From Gemmatimonadales bacterium (GTDB lineage Bacteria > Gemmatimonadota > Gemmatimonadetes > Gemmatimonadales > GWC2-71-9): 49,762 nucleotides of DNA. The notes beneath the pieces are model-generated. The model saw nothing but the letters and a program-made list of their open reading frames with translations. It was not told the origin of the DNA and did no database searches. Positions 41,877-49,762 of this stretch are shown one piece after another; the stretch's first letter is position 1; the number at the start of each line of letters is the position of its first letter. The stretch is from the NCBI GenBank assembly GCA_025935995.1, contig JAICUF010000009.1, positions 1 to 49,762 on the forward strand, read 5' to 3'. A program made the position numbers and the translations under genes.

Positions 41877-43166
41877 CTACAGCCGGAACCCCCCGACGGC
41901 GCCGGTGAGCTTGTCGGCCGCGTGCGCCAGATGCCCCGCCGATGACGAGATCTCGGTCGTCGAGGCGTTGAGCTGCTCCGCGGCGGCGGCGATCTCCTGG
42001 GCGGCCGCCGCGTAATCCTCGGTGCCGGCGGAGACCTCGCGCATCCGCCCCGCGATCCCCTCGATCAGCCCGCGCACCTCGTCGGCCGACGTCGAGATGC
42101 GGCGGGTCCACTGATCGTTCTGCTCGGCGTCCGTCGCCACGTGCTGCAGGCCTTCCGCCGCGGAGCGGGCCGCGGCCCGGGCCGCCATCCCGCCCTCGCC
42201 CAGACGGAGCAGGCGCTCGCGCGCCGTCTGCACCCGCGCAAGGACGCCCTGAACCGTCTGGCTGGTGCTGGTCGCCGCCACGGCCGCCTGGTTCGCGAGC
42301 TTCCGGACCTCCTCCGCCACCACGCTGAAGCCCTTGCCGTCCTCGCCGGCGCGCGCAGCCTCGATCGAGGCGTTGAGCGCGAGCATGTGGGTCTGCTTGG
42401 CGATCGCCTTCGTCTGGGTGACGAACTTCTCGATCTCGCTCGACGATGCCGCCAGCGCCTCCGCCTCCGCCGCGCCGCGCTCCACCTCGTCAGTGAGCCG
42501 CGCGAGCTCCGTGGTGCTCGCATCGAGCCGGTCCTTGTGGGACCGGGCCAGCCGCGCGAGCGCGCCGTTGCGCTCCGCCGCCTGCACCGCGCCGTTGGCC
42601 AGCTGCTCAGCGATGTCGAGAATGCGAGCGGCATCTTCCGCCGCGGCGCGGACGATGAGCGCCTGCTGGCTCGCCCGCTCGGTGAGCTCGCCGGTCGTCC
42701 CCGCCACTTCCTGGGTCGACGCCGTCATCTGCTGCGTCGAGGCGGCGATCTGCTGCGCCATGGCCGACGCGTCGGCCGCCGCGCCCTGCATGGCGGAGGT
42801 GAGCGTGCGAAGGGCGTGCACCATGGCGGTGACGGAGGTGACGAGCTGCCCGCCCCTCACGGTCGCGTCCGACTCCTCCGGCAGCGCCAGATCGCCGAGC
42901 GCCACGCGGGCGGCGACGGCTTCGGCGTTGAGAAGGGGCCGGAGCACCTGGCGGCCGAGCCAGGCCACCACCACCAGCTCCACGATCAGGCCGAGCGAAA
43001 GGAAGGCGCCGGTCGCGATGAGCACCGCGCGAAGCGGGGGCGTCCCCGCCGGAAGCCGCGTACTGGTGTACCAGACGATCCCCGCGACGATCGCGGCGAG
43101 GACCAGCACGACGCCGGCACCGGTCCGGTGCAGGGCGCGCGTCAGCTTCAGATGGTCAGCAGCCAT
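41877..43166 (-). CDS. Methyl-accepting chemotaxis-like protein without a sensor domain
   Basis: 429 aa from ATG 43166; the ORF track starts at GTG 43235. Two TM helices near the N-terminus are separated by only about 12 residues ([12 protein letters not shown]), so there is no periplasmic ligand domain. A HAMP-like region ([22 protein letters not shown]) and a long coiled-coil signalling domain follow, with the hairpin tip around [48 protein letters not shown]. No chemotaxis genes are nearby. It may sense internal or membrane cues. Confidence 0.9.
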   Translation of the reverse strand: MAADHLKLTRALHRTGAGVVLVLAAIVAGIVWYTSTRLPAGTPPLRAVLIATGAFLSLGLIVELVVVAWLGRQVLRPLLNAEAVAARVALGDLALPEESDATVRGGQLVTSVTAMVHALRTLTSAMQGAAADASAMAQQIAASTQQMTASTQEVAGTTGELTERASQQALIVRAAAEDAARILDIAEQLANGAVQAAERNGALARLARSHKDRLDASTTELARLTDEVERGAAEAEALAASSSEIEKFVTQTKAIAKQTHMLALNASIEAARAGEDGKGFSVVAEEVRKLANQAAVAATSTSQTVQGVLARVQTARERLLRLGEGGMAARAAARSAAEGLQHVATDAEQNDQWTRRISTSADEVRGLIEGIAGRMREVSAGTEDYAAAAQEIAAAAEQLNASTTEISSSAGHLAHAADKLTGAVGGFRL

Positions 43167-43283
43167 GCGATCCGGGGCCAGGAGAGACGAGAGGCTTCGG
43201 CTCGCACCCTGCGGGACGGCGTTGCGACCTGCCACGCGGCCGATCCCGCCGGAGGCGAATCCGGCGATCCGGCCGCCTCAGGG

Positions 43284-44288
43284 TCAAGGAGCGTGCCGCG
43301 TGACGGGCCCCGGGCCGCCGGCGAGCAGCGAGTCGATGGCCTGGACCACGAGGGCCGGATCCTCGAGGTGGATGTTGTGCCCGGCACGGGCGGCGGTCAC
43401 CAGCCGGCTCCGGTCGGAGAGCCGGGTCAGGTCGAGCTGATTCGCATGGTGCTCGCCGGAGAGGGGATCGGCGGGATCCGGTGCCCGCTCGATGACGATG
43501 AGCGGCAGGGTACCGAGGGACCGCGGCGCCCGCCGACGCGCCTCGTGCATCCGCGCCAGCTCTTCGGGCGACCAGTCCATCTCGAGCGCCCGCGCCGCGG
43601 CGCCGAGGGGAAGATTCATCGCCCACCGCCAGAGGCGCTGTTCCGCCGGTCCCAGCCGCATGAGCGGCGCGTCGAGAAGGGTGTCGCGTCCCGGTGTCGC
43701 GTGAGCGCGCCGAAGCGAGTCGAGCAAGGCCTGGTCGAGCGCGATCGCCGGCGGCGGTGCGACGCGGCCCCGGGCCCAGCTCCGGATTGCCACCAGCCTG
43801 CCGTCGGACATGATGCGCTGATCCTCGTGCGCCGCGTCCACCAGGACCATCCCCGACACCTCGCGCGGATACGCCGCGGCGAACCCGCGCACCACGAGGC
43901 CGCCGTACGACTGGCCGACCAGGAGGTAGGGCCCCGGTACGCCGGCGCGCGCGAGTGCCGTGTGAAGCTCGAGCGCGAGCTGGCGATAGCTTCGCGGCCG
44001 GCGCCCCGGGTCGCTCCAGGCGTAGCCGGCCCGGTCATAGCTGCACGCCGTCGTTCGCCGCGCCACGTCCGGCTGCACCAGCGACCAGACGAACGAGAAG
44101 TCGCCGGCGCCCGACTCGAACAGCACGGCGGGCGCGCCGCTGCCGCGGCAGTTGAGATGCAGCCGCTGGCCCCCGCCGATGTCGAGGAGCCGGCCGGGCA
44201 CCGGCGGCGCCGGAACCACCTGTTGTTGTGCGGAGAGCGATGACAGCGCGAGGGGCAGGGCCGCGAGGTGCCGGAGGCGAAGAGTCAT
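43284..44288 (-). CDS. Exported alpha/beta hydrolase
   Basis: 334 aa from ATG 44288, with AGGA 7 nt upstream. The signal peptide is MTLRLRHLAALPLALSSLSA. The nucleophile elbow is GQSYGG, the oxyanion region CRGSGAPAVLFESGAG, and the likely catalytic His is in AGHNIHLEDP. VLVDAAHEDQ precedes an insertion that forms the cap domain. Substrate unknown; esterase or epoxide-hydrolase-like. Confidence 0.9.
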   Translation of the reverse strand: MTLRLRHLAALPLALSSLSAQQQVVPAPPVPGRLLDIGGGQRLHLNCRGSGAPAVLFESGAGDFSFVWSLVQPDVARRTTACSYDRAGYAWSDPGRRPRSYRQLALELHTALARAGVPGPYLLVGQSYGGLVVRGFAAAYPREVSGMVLVDAAHEDQRIMSDGRLVAIRSWARGRVAPPPAIALDQALLDSLRRAHATPGRDTLLDAPLMRLGPAEQRLWRWAMNLPLGAAARALEMDWSPEELARMHEARRRAPRSLGTLPLIVIERAPDPADPLSGEHHANQLDLTRLSDRSRLVTAARAGHNIHLEDPALVVQAIDSLLAGGPGPVTRHAP

Positions 44289-44358
44289 GCGCGTCCTACG
44301 GCGGCGGACGCGGGCGGTTTCCACGGCGGACAGGCGGAGTCGGCGGCAGGCCTTCGCC

Positions 44359-44388
44359 TTGGCGGCAACTCCCGCCCCCCTCTAGATT
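44359..44388 (+). promoter_or_regulatory. Promoter of leuS
   Basis: TTGGCG (44359-44364), 18-nt spacer, TAGATT (44383-44388), giving a leader of about 55 nt. The -10 box is the same as that of csp. Confidence 0.5.
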
Positions 44389-44448
44389 TGGCGACTCCTG
44401 TCAACCGATGACGCAGCGCCGCGCGCGCGGCCCAGAGGCAGTGATCAG

Positions 44449-46878
44449 ATGAGCGAACCCAACCGGGGCCCGGCGACCGCCGCGGCCGACGCCGACAGCT
44501 ATCGGCCCGAGGCAATCGAAGCGAAGTGGCAGGCGCGCTGGGCCGAGCGCGGCACCAACGGGCCCGATCTCGAGCGGGCCGAGCGCCCCTACTACAACCT
44601 CATGATGTTTCCCTATCCCTCCGCCGAGGGATTGCACGTGGGGAACATGTTCGCCTTCACCGGCAGCGATGTCTACGGCCGCTTCAAGCGGCTCCAGGGC
44701 TATCAGGTCTTCGAGCCGATGGGCTTCGACGCCTTCGGCATCCACAGCGAGAACTTCGCGATCAAGGTGGGGACCCACCCTGCGAAGCTCATCCCGGCGA
44801 ACATCGAGAACTTCCGGCGCCAGCTCACGCGCATCGGCCTCATGGTCGACTGGCGCCACGAGCTCTCCACCACCGATCCCGCCTACTACAAGTGGACCCA
44901 GTGGCTCTTTCTCCAGCTCTTCAAGGCGGGGAAGGCCTACAGGAAGTACGCGGCGGTCAACTGGTGCCCCGAGTGCAAGACGGTGCTTGCCAACGAGCAG
45001 GTGATCAACGGCTTCTGCGAGCGGCATCCCGGGACGCGGGTCGAGCAGCGCACGCTCGAGCAGTGGTTCGTCCGGATCAGCGAGTACGCCGACCGCCTGC
45101 TCGCCGATCTCGACGACCGGACGAAGATGGACTGGTCCGACACCACCGTCACCGCGCAGCGCAACTGGCTCGGCCGCTCGGAGGGGGCGGAGATCGAGTT
45201 CGCCCTCGAGCATGGTCAGGCGATTCGCGTCTTCACCACGCGGCCCGATACCATCTTCGGCGCGACGTTCATGGTGCTCGCGCCCGAGCACCCGCTGGTG
45301 GCCGATCTCACGAGCGCGGCGCAGCGCGACGCGGTGGACGCGTATCGCGCGGCCGCGAACGCGAAGGACCTCGTGAGCCGGAAGATCGCCGAGCGGGACA
45401 AGACCGGCGTGTTCACCGGCGCCTTTGCCCGGAACCCGGCCACCGGCCGGATGATCCCGGTCTGGATCGCCGACTACGTGCTCATGGAGTACGGCACCGG
45501 CGCCATCATGGCCGTGCCGGCCCACGACGAGCGCGACCTCGAATTCGCCACGAAGTACGGGCTCTCGGTCGTGCCCGTGCTGGATGACAACGGCCGCCTC
45601 ATGGACTCGGGCGAATTCACCGGCCTTCCGGCCGAGACGGCGAAGGGCGCCGTCATCCGCTGGCTCGAAACGAGCGGGGCAGGGAAGGGCGTGGTCCAGT
45701 ACCGGCTCCACGACTGGTGCATCTCGCGCCAGCGCTACTGGGGGCCGCCCATCCCGATGATCTACTGCGACGACCACGGCGCGGTGCCGGTGCCGGAGGC
45801 GGACCTCCCGGTGGTGCTCCCGCCGATCGAGGACTTCCGGCCCGACGACAGCGGCGTCTCGCCTCTCGCCCGCCATGGCGAATGGTACTACGTCCCGTGT
45901 CCGGTGTGCGGCCGCCGCGCCCGGCGGGAGACCGACGTCTCGGATACGTTCCTCGACTCGGCGTGGTACTACCTCCGCTACCCGAGCACCGGCTTCGACG
46001 ACCGGCCGTTCGATCAGGAGCTCACGCGGCGCTGGTGCCCCGTCGCGACCTACATCGGGGGAAACGAGCACGCCGTGCTCCACCTCCTCTACTCGCGGTT
46101 CATCGCGATGGTGCTGCACGACCTCGGCCTCGTGAACTTCGACGAGCCCTTCACCCGCTTCCGCGCGCACGGCCTCATCGTGAAGGACGGGGCCAAGATG
46201 TCCAAGTCGCGTGGCAACGTCGTGGTGCCGGACGAGTACATCACCCGCTGGGGCGCCGACACCTTCCGCACCTACCTCATGTTCCTCGGGCCGTTCCAGG
46301 AAGGCGGGGACTTCCGGGACGAGGGGATCGCCGGCCCCCGGCGCTTCCTCGACAAGGTCTGGGGCATCGTCGGCGAGTGCGTGCGGGAGGACATGTGCGG
46401 GGGCGAGGTGCGGCATGACGTCACGGTGAAGTGGCACCAGACGATCAGGAGCGCGACGGAGGCGATCGAGGGGCTGCACTACAACACGGCGATCGCGGAC
46501 TACATGAAGCTGGTCAACGCCCTCCGGGACACGAACTGCTGCGACCGTCAGGTGGTGCAGGACCTCGTGATCATGCTCGCGCCCTTCGCGCCGCACTTCG
46601 CCGAGGAGTGCTGGGAGCGGCTGGGCCACCGGACGTCGGTGTTCGACGAGCTCTGGCCGGAATGGGATCCGGCGCTCGCGGTGGAGGACGAGGTCGAGGT
46701 GGCGGTGCAGGTGAACGGCAGGACCCGCTCGCGGGTCACGGTGGCGCGCGACGCGGCCGAGGCCGACGTCGTGGCCGCGGCCCTCGCCGACGAGACGACC
46801 GCGCGGTTCGTCGGAGGGAAAGAGGTGCGGAAGCGGATCTACGTCGCCAACCGCCTCCTCAACCTGCTGGTGGGCTAG
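44449..46878 (+). CDS. leuS: Leucyl-tRNA synthetase
   Basis: 809 aa class-I synthetase that charges tRNA-Leu. The HIGH-type motif is HVGN (FPYPSAEGLHVGNMF, about residue 62) and KMSKS is intact (GAKMSKSRGN, about 582). The CP1 editing domain lies between them with TRPDTIFGATFMVLAPEHPL and the zinc-like CPEC and CPVCGRRARRETDVSDTFLDSAWYYLRY segment. The usual GWDAFGLPAENAA block is GFDAFGIHSENFA here, a lineage variant. The C-terminal anticodon-binding domain is complete. Confidence 0.97.
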   Translation: MSEPNRGPATAAADADSYRPEAIEAKWQARWAERGTNGPDLERAERPYYNLMMFPYPSAEGLHVGNMFAFTGSDVYGRFKRLQGYQVFEPMGFDAFGIHSENFAIKVGTHPAKLIPANIENFRRQLTRIGLMVDWRHELSTTDPAYYKWTQWLFLQLFKAGKAYRKYAAVNWCPECKTVLANEQVINGFCERHPGTRVEQRTLEQWFVRISEYADRLLADLDDRTKMDWSDTTVTAQRNWLGRSEGAEIEFALEHGQAIRVFTTRPDTIFGATFMVLAPEHPLVADLTSAAQRDAVDAYRAAANAKDLVSRKIAERDKTGVFTGAFARNPATGRMIPVWIADYVLMEYGTGAIMAVPAHDERDLEFATKYGLSVVPVLDDNGRLMDSGEFTGLPAETAKGAVIRWLETSGAGKGVVQYRLHDWCISRQRYWGPPIPMIYCDDHGAVPVPEADLPVVLPPIEDFRPDDSGVSPLARHGEWYYVPCPVCGRRARRETDVSDTFLDSAWYYLRYPSTGFDDRPFDQELTRRWCPVATYIGGNEHAVLHLLYSRFIAMVLHDLGLVNFDEPFTRFRAHGLIVKDGAKMSKSRGNVVVPDEYITRWGADTFRTYLMFLGPFQEGGDFRDEGIAGPRRFLDKVWGIVGECVREDMCGGEVRHDVTVKWHQTIRSATEAIEGLHYNTAIADYMKLVNALRDTNCCDRQVVQDLVIMLAPFAPHFAEECWERLGHRTSVFDELWPEWDPALAVEDEVEVAVQVNGRTRSRVTVARDAAEADVVAAALADETTARFVGGKEVRKRIYVANRLLNLLVG

Positions 46879-46885
46879 CGGGCCG

Positions 46886-48022
46886 TCAGAGGAGCCGGGT
46901 GAGCCAGTCGCCGACGAAGTAGCCGATCGCCGCGACGCCCAGGCCCACGACGAACATGTCCATCCCGCTCCGCACCACGCCGCGGCCCGTGAAGAAGCTC
47001 CGCGCGGCGCCGACCGCGAAGTGGGAGAGCATGGCGATCGCGAACGAGGTCCAGATTGCCCACGGGCCGTGGCTCACGAGGAACGGCGCCACCGGGATGA
47101 AGGCACCGAGCGCCGTCGCCGTGCCGGTGATCCACGCCTCCCGCATCGGCGTGCTGGTGGCTTCGCCGATCTTGAGCTCCTCGCGCACCTTCTCCTCCAG
47201 TGCCCGCTCGGGATCGGCCATCACCTGCGTCGCGAGCAGCTCCGCCTGCGCCTCGGGAATGCCCTTGGCCTGATAGATGAGGCTCAGCTCCTCGCGCTCG
47301 ATGTCCGGCATCACCCGGATCTCTTCCCGCTCCATCGCGATCTCGTGCTCGAACACCTCGCGCTCGCTCTTGGCGGCGAGGTAGCCCGAGGCGCCCATCG
47401 AGAGGGCGTCGGCCACCGCGCCGGCCAGGCCCGCCACGAGCAGCGCATGGTTCGTCCCGCCCAGGCGGCCCTGCGCGCCGATCATTCCCGCGACGAGGCC
47501 GAAGTTGGCGGTCAGGCCGTCATTGAACCCGTAGACCAGGTTCCGCAGGAATCCGCCCGCGCCGGTCCGGTGCCACGGCTCGCTCGAGCCGCCCCCCATG
47601 CTGGCCAGCGTCTCCGCGTGCTCCTTGGATTCCTTGGCGAGGGTCAGCGCCGTGGGCCCGCTGGCGGCATCGGGGCCCTCCCGGTACAGGTCCAGATACC
47701 CCTTCACCTCGCGCCCCTCTTCCTCCAGGAGCATCGGAAGCAGGATCCCGCTTCCCACCCGCCGCGCCAGCCAGGCGCGGGACCGGGCCCCGAAGGACGG
47801 CGCCGGCACCGGCGCCTCCCGGCCGTGCTCCAGCAGGAGCGTCCGCCACATCTCGACGTGCCGCTTCTCCACGTCCGAGAGCTGGGCATACAGCCGCGCC
47901 TTCTTTGGGTCCCGCTCCGCCCGCGACAGCTCCGCATACAGGTACGCCGCGTCCGCCTCGTCGGCGAGGTGGTGCAGCCAGACGTGGAAGTCGGGGGGGG
48001 AGGTCGGCGCCGGGGCGGGCAT
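46886..48022 (-). CDS. Ferritin-like/VIT1 iron transporter (MbfA type)
   Basis: 378 aa from ATG 48022; the ORF track extends it wrongly to 48676 through the sigma-factor gene. The N-terminal rubrerythrin-like domain (residues 10-130; LADEADAAYLYAELSRAE, DVEKRHVEMWRTLL) binds iron. The C-terminal VIT1/CCC1 membrane domain has about five helices (VYGFNDGLTANFGLVAGMIGA, EREEIRVMPDIEREELSLIYQAKGIP). Family members export or sequester Fe/Mn. TATATT lies 5 nt before the ATG with no Shine-Dalgarno sequence, so a leaderless message is likely. Confidence 0.93.
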   Translation of the reverse strand: MPAPAPTSPPDFHVWLHHLADEADAAYLYAELSRAERDPKKARLYAQLSDVEKRHVEMWRTLLLEHGREAPVPAPSFGARSRAWLARRVGSGILLPMLLEEEGREVKGYLDLYREGPDAASGPTALTLAKESKEHAETLASMGGGSSEPWHRTGAGGFLRNLVYGFNDGLTANFGLVAGMIGAQGRLGGTNHALLVAGLAGAVADALSMGASGYLAAKSEREVFEHEIAMEREEIRVMPDIEREELSLIYQAKGIPEAQAELLATQVMADPERALEEKVREELKIGEATSTPMREAWITGTATALGAFIPVAPFLVSHGPWAIWTSFAIAMLSHFAVGAARSFFTGRGVVRSGMDMFVVGLGVAAIGYFVGDWLTRLL

Positions 48023-48094
48023 GGCGGAATATAGGTCCGCCCCGTCCGCCTGTCCCTGCAACCCTCCGCCCCACCCCCGCATCTTTACCGTACC

Positions 48095-48655
48095 ATGACG
48101 CTTACCCGGACCCTGCCCATGGATCCCTACCTGGTCGCCAACGCGGACGCCGTGCTTGCCGGCGCCCGGCAGGGCGACGCGGCGGCGCTCGAAAAGCTGT
48201 TCCGGGCCTTCGAAAGCCCGGTCTACACCCTCGCCAGGCGGATCTGCCGCACCGCCGAGGACGCCGAGGACGTGCTCCAGGAAACCTTCTTCGAGGTCTG
48301 CCGCAGCATCGGGCGGTACCGGGGGGAGGGAAGTCTCTGGGGATGGGTCCGGAGCATCGCCGCCAGCAAGGCGCTGATGCGGCTCCGGCGGAACAGGTAC
48401 CGCGACACCGACGAGCTGGACGACGCGACCGCCCCCTCGCGCCGGGAGGACACCGCGCTCCGGATGGACCTGGAGGCGGCGCTCGAGCGGCTGAGCGAAA
48501 CCTCGCGGGCGGTGGTCTGGCTGCACGACGTCGAGGGATACACCCACGAAGAGATCGCTGCGATGATGGGTCGGACGGTGAGCTTCTCGAAGTCGCAACT
48601 CGCGCGGGCCCATGTACGCCTGCGCCGCTGGCTGGGAGAGGAGGTGGACGCATGA
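48095..48655 (+). CDS. ECF-type RNA polymerase sigma factor
   Basis: 186 aa with regions sigma2 (ALEKLFRAFESPVYTLARRICRTAEDAEDVLQETFFEVCRSI) and sigma4 (LERLSETSRAVVWLHDVEGYTHEEIAAMMGRTVSFSKSQLARAHVRLRRWL), and no region 1 or 3, as in ECF factors. It directs polymerase to stress or envelope genes. The next gene is its anti-sigma (ATGA overlap). Divergent from the VIT1 gene, with 72 nt between them. ATG 48119 is an alternative start. Confidence 0.94.
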   Translation: MTLTRTLPMDPYLVANADAVLAGARQGDAAALEKLFRAFESPVYTLARRICRTAEDAEDVLQETFFEVCRSIGRYRGEGSLWGWVRSIAASKALMRLRRNRYRDTDELDDATAPSRREDTALRMDLEAALERLSETSRAVVWLHDVEGYTHEEIAAMMGRTVSFSKSQLARAHVRLRRWLGEEVDA

Positions 48656-49269
48656 GCCACCTGAGCATGGAGGCACTGCTCGCGCTGCGGGAGCCTGGCG
48701 TCGAGCCGGGCGACGTCGCCGCCCGCGAGCACATGGAGAGTTGTGCCGCGTGCCGCGGCGAGCTGGAGCGGCTGCACCAGCGGGCCGCGCGCCTCCGGGC
48801 GCTGCCCGCGCTTCGCCCCTCTCGCGATCTCTGGCCCGCGGTGCGGCTCCGACAGCGGATCGAGAGCCGGCGCTGGCAGCAGCGGTGGACCGGCGTGGCG
48901 GGGTTCCTGGCCGCCGCCTCGGTCGCCCTCGCGCTCTTCTGGGGTGACGTCGCGCGTCCCGAGGCGGCCGATGCCTCGGCGGAGATCGCCGCGGCCAGGG
49001 AGCGCTCGCAGGTGCTCGAGTCGGCGCTGGAGGAGTACAACCCGGAGCTTCGCGTCATCGACGGCCGCACCGCGCGGGTCTCCCAGGCGCTGGAAGACCG
49101 CATCGCGGAGCTCGACCAGCAGCTCGAGGCGGCGCAGCTCCGGCAGGTGCAGCGGGTGGAGGAGGAACAGCAGGAGGCACGGATGCTCCAGCTGTGGCGC
49201 GAGCGGGTGGGCCTGCTCAACGCGCTGGTGGACGTGCACGTGACCCGTGCCAGCAACGTGGGACTCTGA
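48652..49269 (+). CDS. Anti-sigma factor with zinc-finger domain
   Basis: 205 aa. REHMESCAACRGEL carries the H-x3-C-x2-C ZAS motif that holds the cognate ECF factor. One TM helix (VAGFLAAASVALALFW) is near residues 83-98. The extracytoplasmic part is a long coiled coil (ALEDRIAELDQQLEAAQLRQVQRVEEEQQEARML). It overlaps the sigma gene by 4 nt. Probably membrane-anchored and released by proteolysis or redox. Confidence 0.88.
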   Translation: MSHLSMEALLALREPGVEPGDVAAREHMESCAACRGELERLHQRAARLRALPALRPSRDLWPAVRLRQRIESRRWQQRWTGVAGFLAAASVALALFWGDVARPEAADASAEIAAARERSQVLESALEEYNPELRVIDGRTARVSQALEDRIAELDQQLEAAQLRQVQRVEEEQQEARMLQLWRERVGLLNALVDVHVTRASNVGL

Positions 49270-49290
49270 GTCCCCACAAGGAGATCGACG

Positions 49291-49762
49291 ATGAACGCGC
49301 AGTCACTCTGCCCCGTCCTGCTCCTCCTCGCCGCGGCGCCGCTGGGCGCCCAGCAGGTCGAGCGTGCGCTCCCGCCCCGGACCCGGGTGCAGATCGAGCG
49401 GGAGGCCCAGCCCGAGCGGCTCATGAAGGTGCTGCTCGACCGCCGGCCGCGGCTCGGCGTCACGGTGAGCCTCAGGGCCGGCGACACCGACTCGATCGGC
49501 GCGCTGGTGCAGAGCGTCACCCCCGGCGGACCGGCCGCGAAGGCGGGGATCCGCACCGGCGACATCATCACCCGGCTGGACGGCACCACGCTGGTGGATC
49601 GGGACGCGAAGCGCGCCATGGCCGATGACGACCAGTCGGGCCCCGGCCTCCGGCTGGTGGAGCTCGCGGCCCGCCTTTCGCCCGACGACACGATTTCGGT
49701 CGATCTCCGCCGCGGGAAGGAGCGCCGCACCGTCCGCCTGGTGACCGAGGGCGAGTCCGGCA
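49291..49762 (+). CDS. Exported PDZ-domain protein, C-terminal end beyond the window
   Basis: At least 157 codons, missing from the ORF track in this frame because no stop is reached. ATG 49291 has AAGGAG 7 nt upstream. The signal peptide is MNAQSLCPVLLLLAAAPLGAQ. PDZ follows: RPRLGVTVSL, GALVQSVTPGGPAAKAGIRTGDIITRLDGTTL, DTISVDLRRGKERRTVRLV. No protease domain is seen in the visible part. Same direction as, and 21 nt after, the anti-sigma gene, so it may help sense the envelope signal. Confidence 0.85.
   Translation, partial: MNAQSLCPVLLLLAAAPLGAQQVERALPPRTRVQIEREAQPERLMKVLLDRRPRLGVTVSLRAGDTDSIGALVQSVTPGGPAAKAGIRTGDIITRLDGTTLVDRDAKRAMADDDQSGPGLRLVELAARLSPDDTISVDLRRGKERRTVRLVTEGESG

Noticed and set aside
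44401-46629. 742-aa minus-strand ORF opposite leuS
   Set aside because: Antisense shadow of the clearly intact LeuRS.
46886-48676. 596-aa version of the VIT1 protein
   Set aside because: The N-terminal 218 residues are antisense to the sigma factor gene; ATG 48022 gives the normal family start.
1-49762. tRNA, rRNA, insertion sequence, phage or integrase
   Set aside because: No cloverleaf-like or rRNA-like sequence, transposase motif or flanking inverted repeats were noticed on reading. A tRNA scan was not possible here.

Overview
This is about 49.8 kb of very GC-rich chromosomal DNA with strong GC3 bias. The bias produces many long antisense shadow ORFs, which I left out. The gene content suggests Gemmatimonadota or a close relative. 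That content is an ADOP-type permease with a PadR regulator, M56 peptidases and HEAT proteins, a LeuRS with GFDAFG/HSENFA motifs, a cyanophycin operon, an MGH1-like glucosidase, and many small secreted proteins. This placement is inference from gene content only. I saw no rRNA, tRNA, CRISPR array, prophage or insertion sequence. It reads as ordinary chromosome with several compact operons.

Layout. 1-875: 5' part of a glucosidase that runs off the left edge. 893-2287: MATE efflux pump. 2284-4038: csp, rpsU and a fatty acid desaturase, plausibly a cold-response cluster, with a good sigma70-type promoter and a structured leader. 4042-6624 (minus): sufE, a Vgb-like beta-propeller protein and a short Rho paralog. 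6713-6904: tiny hydrophilic ORF. 6888-10810 (minus): treZ and a GH133 debranching enzyme. 10867-15310: DUF1015, serA, serC and a sulfurtransferase, with overlapping or near-overlapping genes. 15314-18328 (minus): PadR and an ADOP permease with a perfect palindrome at the PadR promoter. 18417-22551: BlaI, an M56 peptidase fused to HEAT repeats, and a secreted HEAT protein, with a BlaI-type dyad over the promoter. 22645-24744: a disordered protein and an O-antigen ligase-like protein. 24918-26522: L,D-transpeptidase lipoprotein. 26532-32113 (minus): small lipoprotein, then the cyanophycin operon cphB-cphA-Mur ligase. 32669-37970: TolC/MFP/RND efflux operon. 37940-41029: small proteins, including two DinB-fold proteins and a DCC protein. 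40983-44288 (minus): M48 peptidase, methyl-accepting protein, alpha/beta hydrolase. 44449-46878: leuS. 46886-48022 (minus): ferritin-like/VIT iron transporter. 48095-49762: ECF sigma, anti-sigma and a PDZ protein cut by the right edge.

The most unusual module is BlaI/M56-HEAT/HEAT. The genes match the BlaI-BlaR1 repressor and sensor-protease logic, but a HEAT-repeat solenoid stands where BlaR1 carries its beta-lactam sensor. The next gene encodes a second, exported HEAT solenoid built from the same 31-residue unit. The left 5 kb also holds several genes whose best start, judged by Shine-Dalgarno sequence and homology, is CTG or ATT rather than ATG/GTG/TTG.
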